A stretch of 64,000 bases of DNA from Erythrobacter sanguineus (lineage in GTDB: Bacteria; Pseudomonadota; Alphaproteobacteria; Sphingomonadales; Sphingomonadaceae), in the NCBI RefSeq assembly GCF_900143235.1, contig NZ_FRDF01000004.1, positions 1-64,000 on the forward strand, given 5' to 3'. Below the pieces are notes generated by a model. It was given only the letters and a program-made list of their open reading frames with translations, did no database searches and was not told where the DNA came from. Positions 6,662 to 14,635 of the stretch are shown here, piece after piece; within the stretch, counting starts at the first letter, position 1; every line of letters starts with the position of its first letter. A program made the translations under genes and the position numbers.

Positions 6662-8008
6662 ATGGCCGAGGCGCGCGATCTCTCCCCGCCCGACACCGCC
6701 GCGCCGGTTCACCCGCGCGACCCGCTGGCATGGTGTCTGGCGCTGACCGGGCTTTACGCGTTGCTGGCGGGCTGGCGACTGGCGATCCCTTCAATCCCGT
6801 TCTTCGACGAGGTTCACTATCTGCCCGCCGCGCGCGAATTGCTGGCGTTGATGGAGACCGGGTCCGGCACCTATCTCAATCGCGAACATCCGTTGCTGGG
6901 CAAGGAGTTGATCGCAGTCGGCATGGCGCTGCTGGGCGACAATCCGCTGGGCTGGCGGATCATGCCGCTGGCCTGCGGCACGCTGGTGCTGTTCGCGGGC
7001 ATGCGGGCGCTGTGGCATGCCAGCGAAGATCGGTTCGCCACCATCGCCTTCGGAGTGCTGCTGGCCACGGGTTTCCACCTGTTCGTGCAATCGCGCATCA
7101 CCATGCTCGATATCTTCATGGCCGCCTTTCTGGCGGTTGCGGCGTGGCAATTCGCCGGAGCTTGCGCGCAGCCGGAAAAGGGCCGCTGGCGGCTGGCGCT
7201 CACCGGGCTGGCGCTGGGCTGCGCGATGGGGGCAAAATGGAACGCGATTCCCCTCGCCATGCTGCCGGGGCTGGCCTTTTTCGCGGCGCGGCTTTCGGCC
7301 GGACGGCGGCGTCTGTTCATGAGCCGCCGGGGCGCACCGGTGCCAGGAATCACGCTGGTCGAGGCGTTCGTGTGGCTCGGGATTGTGCCGCTGCTGGCCT
7401 ATGCTCTCACCTTCGCGCCGGGTTGGTGGCTGGGGGGCTATCTGCGCCCATCGCCGCTTGCAGAAGCCGGGCTGATCGGTTTTCACCGCGAGATCCTGAG
7501 CCTGCAACAGCAGGTGATCACGCCGCATAATTACCAGAGCACGTGGCCGCAATGGCTGCTCAACACGCGCGGGATCTGGTATCTATACGAGGTGATCGAC
7601 GGGTCGCAGCGCGGGGTCTTGCTGATCGGCAATCCGCTGACCATGCTGGCAGGCCTGCCCGCGCTGGCGTGGTGTCTGGCGAGCGGCGCATGGCGCGGCG
7701 ACTGGACGAAGCTGGCGGTGGTGATCGGTTATGGCGCGGCGCTGGGCCTGTGGCTGATCGCGCCCAAGCCGGTGCAGTTCTACTACCACTATTTCGTGCC
7801 GCACTTCTTCCTGCTGGCCGCGCTGGCACTGTCGCTGTCCGACCTGCGGCGGGCGGGCTTGGGCCAGAGACTGGGCCGCTGGCTGGCATGGGGCATGCTG
7901 GCGGGATCGGCAGGGCTGTTCGCGCTGTTCTACAAGGTGCTCGCCGCAGCGCCGCTGGAAGGCGCGGCGAGTTTCGCGAAATGGACCTGGCTGGCAGGGT
8001 GGCGGTGA
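6662..8008 (+). CDS. PMT/ArnT-like membrane glycosyltransferase (GT39)
   Basis: 448 residues from ATG 6662; a TTG at 6626 is an alternative. There are many transmembrane helices. The first periplasmic loop carries the acidic FFDEVHY motif, followed by NREHPLLGKELIA, both characteristic of dolichyl/polyprenyl-phosphate mannose protein mannosyltransferases. HFFLLAALAL and FYYHYFVPHFF mark the C-terminal membrane part. It uses a polyprenyl-phosphate sugar on the outer face of the inner membrane. The GT2-GtrA protein encoded convergently (8137-9240) is the sort of enzyme that makes and flips such a donor, so the two probably work together. Confidence 0.87.
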   Translation: MAEARDLSPPDTAAPVHPRDPLAWCLALTGLYALLAGWRLAIPSIPFFDEVHYLPAARELLALMETGSGTYLNREHPLLGKELIAVGMALLGDNPLGWRIMPLACGTLVLFAGMRALWHASEDRFATIAFGVLLATGFHLFVQSRITMLDIFMAAFLAVAAWQFAGACAQPEKGRWRLALTGLALGCAMGAKWNAIPLAMLPGLAFFAARLSAGRRRLFMSRRGAPVPGITLVEAFVWLGIVPLLAYALTFAPGWWLGGYLRPSPLAEAGLIGFHREILSLQQQVITPHNYQSTWPQWLLNTRGIWYLYEVIDGSQRGVLLIGNPLTMLAGLPALAWCLASGAWRGDWTKLAVVIGYGAALGLWLIAPKPVQFYYHYFVPHFFLLAALALSLSDLRRAGLGQRLGRWLAWGMLAGSAGLFALFYKVLAAAPLEGAASFAKWTWLAGWR

Positions 8009-8010
8009 AT

Positions 8011-8114
8011 TTGTGTTCCGCACGCCTCCGGCGCGCGAAATCCTCGCTCATACGGCCTGAAGGCCGCGTCGCTGCGGGCGGCCGGTCGGCCTTGCGGTCG
8101 CTTCGCGACCGAAA
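8011..8114 (+). repeat. Modular hairpin repeat, copy 2
   Basis: It begins TTGTGTTCCGCA, then four hairpins in series: CGCACGCC-TCC-GGCGCGCG (one mismatch), CGGCCT-GA-AGGCCG, GGCCG-GT-CGGCC, and a perfect CGGTCGC-TTC-GCGACCG. The spacer GAAATCCTCGCTC is shared with copy 3. It lies between two convergent genes. Confidence 0.85.
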
Positions 8115-8136
8115 ATCGCCGTGAATTGAACGCCCA

Positions 8137-9240
8137 TCAAAAACGCCCCCACACAAAACGGCTCGACAGGGCGTAGTTCCAGACCGACCCCACCACGATC
8201 CCCGCCAGCGCGGCGAGCGCCCAGAACAGGCCCCGCCCTTCAAGGAATGTCGCCACCGCGACATTGGCGAAGGCTCCCACCGCGCAGGTGGCGCAGAAGC
8301 CCAGCCAGCCGCGCAGCACCGCGCTCCAGCCCTTCAGCCGCTTGTCACGATAGGTCAGCCAGTTGTTGAGCCAGAAATTGAAGCTCATCGCCACCAGCAC
8401 TGCTGCGGTCTGCGCCAGCGCAAAGCCTTCGCCAAGCACGAACAATAGCGCAGACAGCACGGCAAAATGCACGATCACGCCCAGCCCGCCAACCGTGCCG
8501 AACAGCGCGAAGCGGGTGGGGATCACCTGCCCCAGCGTCTTGTCATAAAGCCCGGCGAGGAAATCGAACAATACCGCACGGTCGAGCTTGCTTGTCCCTT
8601 CGCGCCGGGCGGCGAATTGGAGGGGGAATTCCTTGACCCGCATAGGCGTGCCAAGGGTCTTTGGCGCGGTCGCCAGCAGATCGAGCAGGATCTTGAACCC
8701 GATCCCTGAAAGGCGCGGCACCAGCGCGCGGGCGCGCGCGGTTTCCAGCATGAAATAGCCGCTCATCGGGTCGGTTAGTTCCACCCCCGTCAGCCGCCGC
8801 GCGACGCGGTTGGCCAAGGCGGACAACCGCTCACGTTCAGGCGCGGCCCAGTCGGCAGTGCTGGCACCGGGGACGAAGCGGCTGGCAACGCAAATCTCCG
8901 CCGCTTGCGCCTGCAGCGACGCCAGCATCGCGGGCAGCAGCGCAGGATCATGCTGATGGTCAGCGTCCATCACCGCCACAAAAGGCGCAGCCGTGGCGCA
9001 GAACCCCTCGATCGCGGCGCTTGCCAGCCCGCGCCGTCCGATCCGCTGAATCACCCTGATGCGCGGATCGCCCAGTGCCAGCGCGCGGGCTTCCTCGGCG
9101 GTGCCATCGCGGCTGTCGTCATCGACAATGATGACCTCCCAGCCCACATCCCCCATCGCTGCCGCAATCCGTTCCACCAGCGGGGCAAGATTGCCGCGCT
9201 CGTTCAGGGTCGGCAGGATGATCGCGAGGTCCAGCGCCAT
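8137..9240 (-). CDS. GT2 polyprenyl-phosphate sugar synthase fused to GtrA membrane domain
   Basis: 367 residues from ATG 9240 ([18 protein letters not shown]). Residues 1-230 are a family 2 glycosyltransferase of the dolichol-phosphate mannose synthase type: [20 protein letters not shown], and [10 protein letters not shown] holding the DxD metal site. Residues about 245-367 are a four-helix GtrA domain, proposed to move the lipid-linked sugar across the membrane. The arrangement suits provision of donor to the PMT-like enzyme next door. It starts four bases after leuB ends and is the last gene of a ubiK-recO-leuB run. Confidence 0.9.
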   Translation of the reverse strand: MALDLAIILPTLNERGNLAPLVERIAAAMGDVGWEVIIVDDDSRDGTAEEARALALGDPRIRVIQRIGRRGLASAAIEGFCATAAPFVAVMDADHQHDPALLPAMLASLQAQAAEICVASRFVPGASTADWAAPERERLSALANRVARRLTGVELTDPMSGYFMLETARARALVPRLSGIGFKILLDLLATAPKTLGTPMRVKEFPLQFAARREGTSKLDRAVLFDFLAGLYDKTLGQVIPTRFALFGTVGGLGVIVHFAVLSALLFVLGEGFALAQTAAVLVAMSFNFWLNNWLTYRDKRLKGWSAVLRGWLGFCATCAVGAFANVAVATFLEGRGLFWALAALAGIVVGSVWNYALSSRFVWGRF

Positions 9241-9244
9241 CACA

Positions 9245-10303
9245 TCACAGGCGCGCGCGCACCGCCTCGCCGATCGCCGCCGTGCCGTGGCTGCCGCCAA
9301 GATCGCCGCCGAGGACACCATCGGCCAGCGCAGCTGACACGGCATTCTCGATCCGCCCGGCCTCGGCATCGCGGCCAAAGGAATGGCGCAGCATCATCGC
9401 CGCAGACAGGATCGTTGCCATCGGGTTGGCCTTGCCCTGCCCGGCGATATCGGGCGCGCTGCCGTGGATCGGTTCATAGAGGCCAAAGGTGCCGAACGCG
9501 GTTTCGCGCTCACCCAGCGACGCGCTTGGCAAGAGGCCGATGGAGCCGACCGCCGCGCTTGCCAGATCGGACAGAATGTCTCCGAACAGGTTACCCGTCA
9601 GCACCACGCCAAACCGATCCGGGTGGCTCACCACCTGCATCGCCGCATTATCGACATACATGTGATCAAGTTCGACCGCGGGATAATCCGCCGCCACCTC
9701 GATCACCACGTCGCGCCACAACTGGCTGGTTTCCAGCACATTGGCCTTGTCGACGCTGGTCAGCAGATGCCCGCCCGCTGCTGCGGCGCGGAAGGCGACA
9801 TGGGCGATGCGGCGCACCTCGCTGTCGCAATAGGACATCGAATCCCACCCCTCATGCTCACCCGTCTCGCTCACCCGCCGGCCCTTCGCGCCAAAATAGA
9901 CATCGCCGGTCAGCTCGCGCACGATCAGCATATCAAGGCTGGCGGCAATATCCGCGCGCAGCGGCGAAAGATGCTCCAGCCCCGCAAACACGCGCGCCGG
10001 GCGCAGGTTGGCGAACAGGCCAAGATGCTTGCGCAAGCCAAGGATCGCCTGCTCGGGCCGCAAATGGCGTTCCAGCGCATCGCAGGTGGGATCTCCCACC
10101 GCGCCGAACAGGATGGCATCCGCGGCGCGCGCCATGTCCAGCGTCTCGTCCGGCAAGGGATGGCCGTGACGCTTATAGGCGATGCCGCCGACATCGCCTT
10201 CGAACAGGGTCAGGCCCGGCAGCGCCAGGCATTCAAGCACCGCCACCGCTTCGCGCGTGACTTCGGGGCCGATCCCGTCGCCGGGCAGGATTGCAATCTT
10301 CAT
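9245..10303 (-). CDS. leuB: 3-isopropylmalate dehydrogenase
   Basis: 352 residues, full length for the family. [15 protein letters not shown] is the standard N-terminus. [10 protein letters not shown] carries the substrate-binding arginine and the catalytic-Tyr region, and [33 protein letters not shown] carries the metal-binding aspartates. [25 protein letters not shown] is the NAD-site signature. It catalyses oxidative decarboxylation of 3-isopropylmalate in cytoplasmic leucine synthesis. ilvE lies 4 kb away, but leuA/C/D are not in the window. Confidence 0.97.
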   Translation of the reverse strand: MKIAILPGDGIGPEVTREAVAVLECLALPGLTLFEGDVGGIAYKRHGHPLPDETLDMARAADAILFGAVGDPTCDALERHLRPEQAILGLRKHLGLFANLRPARVFAGLEHLSPLRADIAASLDMLIVRELTGDVYFGAKGRRVSETGEHEGWDSMSYCDSEVRRIAHVAFRAAAAGGHLLTSVDKANVLETSQLWRDVVIEVAADYPAVELDHMYVDNAAMQVVSHPDRFGVVLTGNLFGDILSDLASAAVGSIGLLPSASLGERETAFGTFGLYEPIHGSAPDIAGQGKANPMATILSAAMMLRHSFGRDAEAGRIENAVSAALADGVLGGDLGGSHGTAAIGEAVRARL

Positions 10304-10316
10304 AAGTAGCTGTCTT

Positions 10317-10916
10317 TCAGGCCATGCGTTGGAGCCGCTCTGTCAGCAGCCTTCGGGCGGCCATAACATCGCCCTTTCGCCCTGCAAGCAGCGAGTTCGC
10401 CAGAGGTGCCTCAAGCTGGCCAAGCGCCTTGAGCTGGGCGGGCAGATCAGCGCCCGGATCAGGGCGGTCGCCGCCATATCCCATTTCGCCCAGCAACATG
10501 GTTTCATAGGCGATCAGCCCGCTCACCCAGCCGCGCGCCGAAGGGGCCACCGCAATCGCATCAAGCAGCGCCTCCAGCGCTTGGTAAAGCGCAGGGGCGC
10601 GGTAACGTTCGGGCAAAGCTGCGGCGGTAAGCGCGCAGGCCCACTGGATCGCGGCGGCCGGCAATGGCTCGGTCATCAAGGCAGCGCGCGAATGTTCGAG
10701 TTCCAGCCGGGCAAAGGGCAGCTGGCTGGCCGAACGCGTTGTCAATTCCAGCGCGACGCGATTACCCGGCACCATCACCGCGCGCATCTGCCGCCCGCGT
10801 CCGCCCGCGACATAGGCGGCGACAAGGCCGTATTCAGCGGTCATCAGCCGCGCAATCGCACCCGTTTCACCCTGCTGACGGCTGGCGAGCAGAACGGCGA
10901 TGCTGCGCAAGTTCAT
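10317..10916 (-). CDS. recO: DNA repair protein RecO
   Basis: 199 residues, a little short for RecO. The N-terminal OB-fold region has GETGAIARLMTAEYGLVAAYVAGGRGRQMRAVMVPGN, typical of alphaproteobacterial RecO. The C-terminal helical region has YETMLLGEMGYGGD. The zinc-binding cysteines of many RecO proteins are absent here (RPDPGADLPAQ in their place), as seen in some alphaproteobacteria. It acts with RecF/RecR to load RecA on SSB-coated DNA. It sits between the UbiK-like gene (15 bases upstream) and leuB (13 bases downstream). Confidence 0.88.
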   Translation of the reverse strand: MNLRSIAVLLASRQQGETGAIARLMTAEYGLVAAYVAGGRGRQMRAVMVPGNRVALELTTRSASQLPFARLELEHSRAALMTEPLPAAAIQWACALTAAALPERYRAPALYQALEALLDAIAVAPSARGWVSGLIAYETMLLGEMGYGGDRPDPGADLPAQLKALGQLEAPLANSLLAGRKGDVMAARRLLTERLQRMA

Positions 10917-10931
10917 GCGCGCGCGGGCCGG

Positions 10932-11183
10932 TTACTTCTTGGGGAGCCTGGCTTCCAGCGCGGCGACCTTCGCCTCAAGCGCATCGGCCTGTTCACGCGC
11001 TTTCCGGGCCATGGCCTTGACCGTGTCAAATTCCTCGCGGGAAACGAAATCGATCCCGCCCATCGCCTCACGCAGCCGCTCGCGCGCGGATTCGCGCGCC
11101 TCGCGGGACATGCCCGCCATCGTTCCGGCGGCACTGTTGGCGAGTTTAACGAGGTCGGCGATGATCGGGTTCTGGCTTTGCAT
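10932..11183 (-). CDS. ubiK: UbiK/BMFP-type accessory factor, coiled coil
   Basis: 83 residues from ATG 11183. After the MQSQNPIIADLVKLANSAAGTMAGM opening, residues 45-80 form a heptad-rich coiled coil (EFDTVKAMARKAREQADALEAKVAALEARL) ending in two lysines. This matches the UbiK (YqiC, BMFP) family, which trimerises through the C-terminal coiled coil and helps ubiquinone synthesis under aerobic growth. Assignment rests on length, layout and the conserved EEFD-V start of the coil. Confidence 0.8.
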   Translation of the reverse strand: MQSQNPIIADLVKLANSAAGTMAGMSREARESARERLREAMGGIDFVSREEFDTVKAMARKAREQADALEAKVAALEARLPKK

Positions 11184-11236
11184 TCTTTCTTTTTGGGGGT
11201 GCTTGCACGAAAGTGCAAGCACCCTCCTCGAGCGTC

Positions 11237-11345
11237 TTTGTGTTCCGCATCGCATCCGCGATGCGAAATCCTCGCTCATGCGCCCTTCAGGCGCGTCGCT
11301 GCGGGCGGCCGGTCGGCCTCGCGGACGACTTCGCCGTCCGAAAAG
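11237..11345 (+). repeat. Modular hairpin repeat, copy 3
   Basis: It begins TTTGTGTTCCGCA. Hairpins in order: CGCATCGC-ATCC-GCGATGCG (perfect), GCGCC-CTTCA-GGCGC, GGCCG-GT-CGGCC, and CGGACG-N7-CGTCCG. The spacers match copy 2 while the first, second and last stems have different sequences that still pair. Confidence 0.85.
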
Positions 11346-11365
11346 CGCACGACCGAATGCGCGCC

Positions 11366-11914
11366 CTACAACTCGACCCGCGTTTCCGCTCCGCTGCCGC
11401 CGCGTTGGCCGCCGTCGGGGTTGGCGGCGATGAACTGGTAATTCAGCGCGCTCGCAAAGCACAGCCATGCCAGATAGGGCAGCAGCAGCAGCCCGGCATT
11501 GCGGCGCACCCGCCAGATCAGCGGCAGAGCAACGAGCAGGCTGACCACGCCATAACCCAGCACCGCAAGGCCTGCGGTCATGTCCTGCATGCCGAAAAAC
11601 ACCGCAGTCCAGGCCTGCGTGCCGATGAAATGCAGCGCGAACACGCCCAGCGCCAGCGCCCGCCCCGGTGCGCCCCAGGCGCTTGCCACCAGCGCCAGCG
11701 ACAGGCCGATCATCACGAACAGGATGCTCCACACAATCCCGAAGGCGGCGGGCGGCGGGTAGATCGCCGGCTTGGCAAGACCTGCAAACCATGGCGTGTC
11801 CGGCCCGCCCAATTGCCCCGCGGCAAAGCCGATCAGCAGTATCAACGGCACCAGGAACAGCGCCCAGCGCAGAAAACTCGCGCGCAATTGCGCTTTGGAA
11901 GCAAGGATATTCAT
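11366..11914 (-). CDS. tspO: TspO/MBR family tryptophan-rich sensory protein
   Basis: 182 residues from ATG 11914. It has five hydrophobic helices and the TspO signatures GGPDTPWFAGLAKPAIYPPPAAFGIVWSILF, a WxxPxxxYPPPxxxxxxW-like segment, and LNYQFIAANP at the last helix. TspO proteins are outer- or inner-membrane porphyrin-binding regulators of tetrapyrrole and stress responses; in phototrophic alphaproteobacteria they tune photopigment gene expression to oxygen. No pigment genes are in the window. The C-terminal tail GGQRGGSGAETRVEL is longer than usual. Confidence 0.92.
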   Translation of the reverse strand: MNILASKAQLRASFLRWALFLVPLILLIGFAAGQLGGPDTPWFAGLAKPAIYPPPAAFGIVWSILFVMIGLSLALVASAWGAPGRALALGVFALHFIGTQAWTAVFFGMQDMTAGLAVLGYGVVSLLVALPLIWRVRRNAGLLLLPYLAWLCFASALNYQFIAANPDGGQRGGSGAETRVEL

Positions 11915-12239
11915 TTGGTCTCCCTGTACCGGCGCAGTACCAGCGCACAAACGATTCTGACGCGCCCGCCCGTCGACGGCTCCGATACCAGAGCCGCGCA
12001 CCAGCGCCAAACCCGGCGCGGGAATCTGACCCGCAATGAACCACATGTTCACACGGCGGACGGCAAGCTTGCTGTCCGAACAGGAAATTCAATGAAAGGC
12101 TTGGGCCATGCCATATCCCTCTGCTAGGCCATGCCACATTCCTGCCGCGATTCGGAAGCGTGGTGGCGGCAGGAAGGTATCAGACCCGCGCGCTTCCGTT
12201 TATCACGGGCCGTCCATTCGGCCATATAGGGGAATTATC
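11915..12239. other. Divergent intergenic region between tspO and the lipoprotein gene
   Basis: 325 bases without a convincing gene. It holds a direct repeat GGCCATGCCA at 12104-12113 and 12127-12136 (23-bp period), and a GGGGAA ribosome binding site at 12231-12236 in front of the lipoprotein ATG. No clear -35/-10 pair was identified. Confidence 0.5.
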
Positions 12240-12449
12240 ATGAAGAAGTTTTCTGCACTGATCGCCGTCGCCGGCCTCGCCGTTGCCACCGTCGCCTGTT
12301 CGCCGGCCGCCGAAGAAGCCGACACCACCGCTGACGAAACCGCCGTTGCCGAAGAAGCCATGGCTGAAGAAGCCCCGGCTGAAGGCGAAGCGATGGCTGA
12401 AGAAGCTGCTGCTGAAGAAGCCCCGGCTGAAGAAGCTGCTGCCGAGTAA
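12240..12449 (+). CDS. Small Glu/Ala-rich lipoprotein
   Basis: 69 residues from ATG 12240, preceded by GGGGAATTATC. The N-terminus MKKFSALIAVAGLAVATVAC is a lipoprotein signal with the lipobox Cys at 20. The mature part is almost entirely A, E, P and T, in degenerate AEEA-PAEE-type repeats with no other features, giving a strongly acidic, probably disordered tail. No family function is known. The gene is monocistronic and followed by a very strong terminator, which suggests high expression. Repeat-number differences between strains would be expected. Confidence 0.85.
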   Translation: MKKFSALIAVAGLAVATVACSPAAEEADTTADETAVAEEAMAEEAPAEGEAMAEEAAAEEAPAEEAAAE

Positions 12450-12503
12450 TCGCCAGCTTTTGCCGGTTCCGGTGTGAAACACCGGACGACGCACAGAAAC
12501 AGG

Positions 12504-12542
12504 CCGGCAGTGACCATCAGGTCGCTGCCGGTCTTTTCTTTT
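12504..12542 (+). terminator. Rho-independent terminator
   Basis: A 12-bp stem (CCGGCAGTGACC / GGTCGCTGCCGG, one G-U pair) with ATCA loop at 12504-12531, followed by TCTTTTCTTTT. It ends the lipoprotein transcript and faces the convergent tlyA gene. Confidence 0.92.
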
Positions 12543-12574
12543 GCGCGATACAGGTCTTTTTGCGGGATGCAGGC

Positions 12575-13339
12575 TCAGCCGCACCGGGCGCTGATCAGGA
12601 ATTCCACATTGCCTTGCGGCCCGGTGATCGGGCTTTCGACAAGGCCTGAAACAGCCCAGCCCAGCCCTTCAAGCCATTGGTGAACCGCATCGCAGACCCG
12701 GCTGTGCAGCGCCGGGTCGCGCACCACCCCGCCCTTGCCCACTTCTTCGCGCCCGACTTCGAATTGCGGTTTGATCAGCGCGACCAACTGGCATTGCGGC
12801 GCGGCCAATTCCAGCGGGCGTTCGAGCACCTTGGCCAAGCCGATGAAGCTGGCATCGCACACCACCCAATTGCAGGGGTGATCGATCATCGCAGGGGTCA
12901 GGATGCGCGCGCTGGTCTGTTCCAGCACCGTGACGCGCGGGTCTTCGCGCAATTTCCACGCCAGCTGGTTGGTGCCGCTGTCCACGGCGAACACATGGTC
13001 CGCGCCTTTCTGTAACAGCACATCGGTGAATCCGCCGGTCGATGATCCGATATCCATCGCCACAGCGCCTGCCGGGTCGAGCCCGAAATGTTCAATCGCG
13101 TGGGCCAGCTTGATCCCGCCGCGGCTGACCCACGGATGATCGCGCCCGCGCACGTCGAGGCTCGCATCCTCCGGCAGTTGATGCCCCGGCTTCTCGATCT
13201 TGGTCTCGCCCGCAAACACCAGCCCCGCCATCACCAGCGCCTGCGCCCGCGCACGGCTTTCGGCGAGGCCGCGATCAACCAGCAGCTGATCGACGCGGCG
13301 TTTTGCAGGCTTGGCAGGGCGGGATGGATGATCGGGCAT
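12575..13339 (-). CDS. tlyA: TlyA-family rRNA methyltransferase (S4 + FtsJ domains)
   Basis: 254 residues from ATG 13339. Residues about 12-75 are an S4 RNA-binding domain (RVDQLLVDRGLAESRARAQALVMAGLVFAGETKIEKPGHQL). The rest is a Rossmann methyltransferase with VSRGGIKLAHAIEHF, the SAM site AMDIGSSTGGFTDVLLQKGA, and QFEVGREEVGKGGVVRDP. The family 2'-O-methylates 16S and/or 23S rRNA; older annotation calls it hemolysin A. It is divergent from the lipoprotein gene at 13375. Confidence 0.93.
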   Translation of the reverse strand: MPDHPSRPAKPAKRRVDQLLVDRGLAESRARAQALVMAGLVFAGETKIEKPGHQLPEDASLDVRGRDHPWVSRGGIKLAHAIEHFGLDPAGAVAMDIGSSTGGFTDVLLQKGADHVFAVDSGTNQLAWKLREDPRVTVLEQTSARILTPAMIDHPCNWVVCDASFIGLAKVLERPLELAAPQCQLVALIKPQFEVGREEVGKGGVVRDPALHSRVCDAVHQWLEGLGWAVSGLVESPITGPQGNVEFLISARCG

Positions 13340-13374
13340 GGACAAGAGCCGCTCCTAGCGCACAAAGTGCGGGC

Positions 13375-13926
13375 ATGAAAGCTGCGAACCTTGTCCCCGC
13401 TCTTGCCTGCGCCCTCGCGCTGGCTGCTTGCGTGCCATCAGTCGATGCGCCTGCACCAGCGCCTGCGCCCGCTCCGGTCGCCCGCCCGGCACCTGCCCCC
13501 GCTCCCGCACCGCCACCACCGGTGCAGGCGATGGCGAGTGACGACTGGATGGATGCGCCCGCGACGCCGGGGACTTGGCGCTACGGCACGCAAGGATCAG
13601 ACACTGAGGCGGGCTTCTGGAGCCCCACGAATGCGCCGATGGTCAGGCTGGTCTGTATCACGGCCACCCGGAACTTGGCCCTTTCGCTGCCCCAAAGCGG
13701 CGCGGCGCGCCCGCTGGTCACGATCCGTACCGAAACCGCCACCCGCACAGTGGAAGCCCGGCCCGGTGACCGCGACATGATCATTCCGCTTTACCCGCAG
13801 GATCCGCTGCTTGATGCGATGGCCCTCAGCAAGGGGCGTTTTGCAGTCGAAACCGATGGCCAATCGCCGCTCTACCTGCCCGCATGGGCCGAAGTCAGCC
13901 GCGTGATCGAGGATTGCCGGGGGTGA
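13375..13926 (+). CDS. Proline/alanine-rich lipoprotein, unknown function
   Basis: 183 residues. The signal peptide ends with the lipobox LAAC at residue 19. A long A-P repeat linker (residues 25-55) tethers a C-terminal globular domain (residues 60-183) containing TWRYGTQGSDTEAGFWSP, VRLVCITATRNLAL and TIRTETATRTVEARPGDRDMIIPLYPQDPLLDAMALSKGRFAVETDG. This pattern is common in sphingomonad periplasmic proteins of unknown function. The linker suggests it spans part of the periplasm. It starts 35 bases from the tlyA start on the opposite strand. Confidence 0.85.
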   Translation: MKAANLVPALACALALAACVPSVDAPAPAPAPAPVARPAPAPAPAPPPPVQAMASDDWMDAPATPGTWRYGTQGSDTEAGFWSPTNAPMVRLVCITATRNLALSLPQSGAARPLVTIRTETATRTVEARPGDRDMIIPLYPQDPLLDAMALSKGRFAVETDGQSPLYLPAWAEVSRVIEDCRG

Positions 13927-13954
13927 TCCCTCCCGATTCCATACATTAATATCC

Positions 13955-13975
13955 ACAGGCTTGCCCCCAGCCTGT
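13955..13975. repeat. Hairpin ACAGGCT-N7-AGCCTGT
   Basis: A perfect 7-bp stem, 29 bases after the lipoprotein stop. No T-tract follows, so it may be a processing or rho-assisted end rather than a classical terminator. Confidence 0.5.
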
Positions 13976-14001
13976 CCACACCCCGCCGCTCAAACGAAAA
14001 A

Positions 14002-14023
14002 CGCCCGAGGTCTCCCTCAGGCG
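14002..14023 (-). terminator. Terminator hairpin with U-tract in the minus direction
   Basis: CGCCCGAGG-TCTC-CCTCAGGCG; on the minus strand the stem is followed by TTTTTCG. There is no annotated minus-strand gene upstream of it (14024-14636), so it may end an unannotated antisense RNA or act only as a boundary. Confidence 0.6.
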
Positions 14024-14185
14024 CAGCGGGCCACGGTGTTGCGCGGCGGAGGCAGAGTATGACGCGGGAAAAGTTTTATACAAGACTTGTCACTGTCACT
14101 TCCATGATTCACATTGCATCCCGAGGCCAGCGGGGAACGCGGCTCTCGGCCCCCGGTGAAACGGCGGGTCTGGCTCACAAGCGTG

Positions 14186-14199
14186 AAAGGAGGTGATCC
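14186..14199 (+). promoter_or_regulatory. Extended Shine-Dalgarno, 14-nt perfect complement of 16S 3' end
   Basis: AAAGGAGGTGATCC pairs along its full length with the conserved 16S rRNA 3' tail (GGATCACCTCCTTT). The ATG follows at 14201. Ordinary genes in this window show four to seven matching bases. Confidence 0.75.
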
Positions 14200-14200
14200 G

Positions 14201-14257
14201 ATGTCTCATGGTTCAGTAGCGAGGTCGGTGAAGATCCCTACGGAGCATACTCGGTAA
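14201..14257 (+). CDS. 18-residue peptide ORF with perfect anti-SD match
   Basis: It encodes MSHGSVARSVKIPTEHTR, then TAA. It is short, basic, has no hydrophobic stretch and no run of one amino acid, so it does not look like a classical attenuator leader for the branched-chain aminotransferase gene downstream. It is preceded by the extraordinary 14-nt ribosome binding site and followed by three stem-loops. I do not recognise a named family. It is probably the translated part of a small structured RNA or a leader ORF. Coding is inferred from the ribosome binding site alone. Confidence 0.5.
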   Translation: MSHGSVARSVKIPTEHTR

Positions 14258-14309
14258 TCCTCAGGCCGAGTAAGGCTTCGTGAGCGGCACTTCCGGCCGC
14301 TGACCATGC

Positions 14310-14357
14310 AAAGGGCAGTTCCAGCCCCCCATTTTCCGGGGCGCGGAGCTGCCCTTT
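14310..14357 (+). terminator. Large stem-loop AAAGGGCAG / CTGCCCTTT
   Basis: Perfect 9-bp outer arms with an inner TTCC/GGAG and CCCC/GGGG extension and a CATTTTC loop. It is followed by ACATATTTGTTTT rather than a pure T-run. It probably ends the small transcript starting upstream of 14186. Further hairpins CTCGG/CCGAG (about 14250-14270) and AGCGGC/GCCGCT (14283-14301) precede it. Confidence 0.6.
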
Positions 14358-14362
14358 ACATA

Positions 14363-14470
14363 TTTGTTTTGCGAAGCCGCCTCCGCGGGTTCGTCCTCGG
14401 GGCTGTTCCTACGCTGCGCTACGGGCCCCTGCGGGCGGCCGGTCGGCCTTGCGGGCCTTTGGCCCGATCG
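14363..14470 (+). repeat. Modular hairpin repeat, copy 4
   Basis: It starts TTTGTTTTGCG. The hairpin around loop CTCC (GAAGCCGC/GCGGGTTC, one mismatch) is followed by the spacer TCGTCCTCGG, a central GGCCG-GT-CGGCC, and a perfect CGGGCC-TTT-GGCCCG. Directly followed by copy 5. Confidence 0.8.
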
Positions 14471-14473
14471 TCC

Positions 14474-14588
14474 ATGTTTTGCGAAGGCGCCTCCGCGCCT
14501 TCGTCCTCGGCGCGCCTCCTTCGCTTCGCTTCGGAGCGCCTGCGGCCGGCCGGTCGGCCTTGCGGTCGCTGCGCGACCGTTCTCGCGT
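14474..14588 (+). repeat. Modular hairpin repeat, copy 5
   Basis: It starts ATGTTTTGCG. Hairpins: GAAGGCGC-CTCC-GCGCCTTC (perfect), the central GGCCG-GT-CGGCC unit, and CGGTCGC-TGC-GCGACCG (perfect). It is in tandem with copy 4, between the small structured RNA region and ilvE. Confidence 0.85.
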
Positions 14589-14635
14589 CAAACACTCATC
14601 TTGCTCTGGGACGTTTGCAGGATTAGGCGCAAATC

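Noticed and set aside
13951..13980. DnaA-box-like TATCCACAGG and TGTCCACAC as a replication origin
   Set aside because: Only two imperfect matches within a hairpin, no dnaA/hemE/parAB neighbours and no AT-rich unwinding element.
14186..14199. Possible 16S rRNA 3' fragment on the minus strand (GGATCACCTCCTTT)
   Set aside because: Bases before it do not match the conserved 16S helix 45 region; it is better read as a plus-strand ribosome binding site.
14201..14257. Attenuator leader peptide for ilvE
   Set aside because: The peptide has no run of Ile, Leu or Val codons, and two repeat copies separate it from ilvE.
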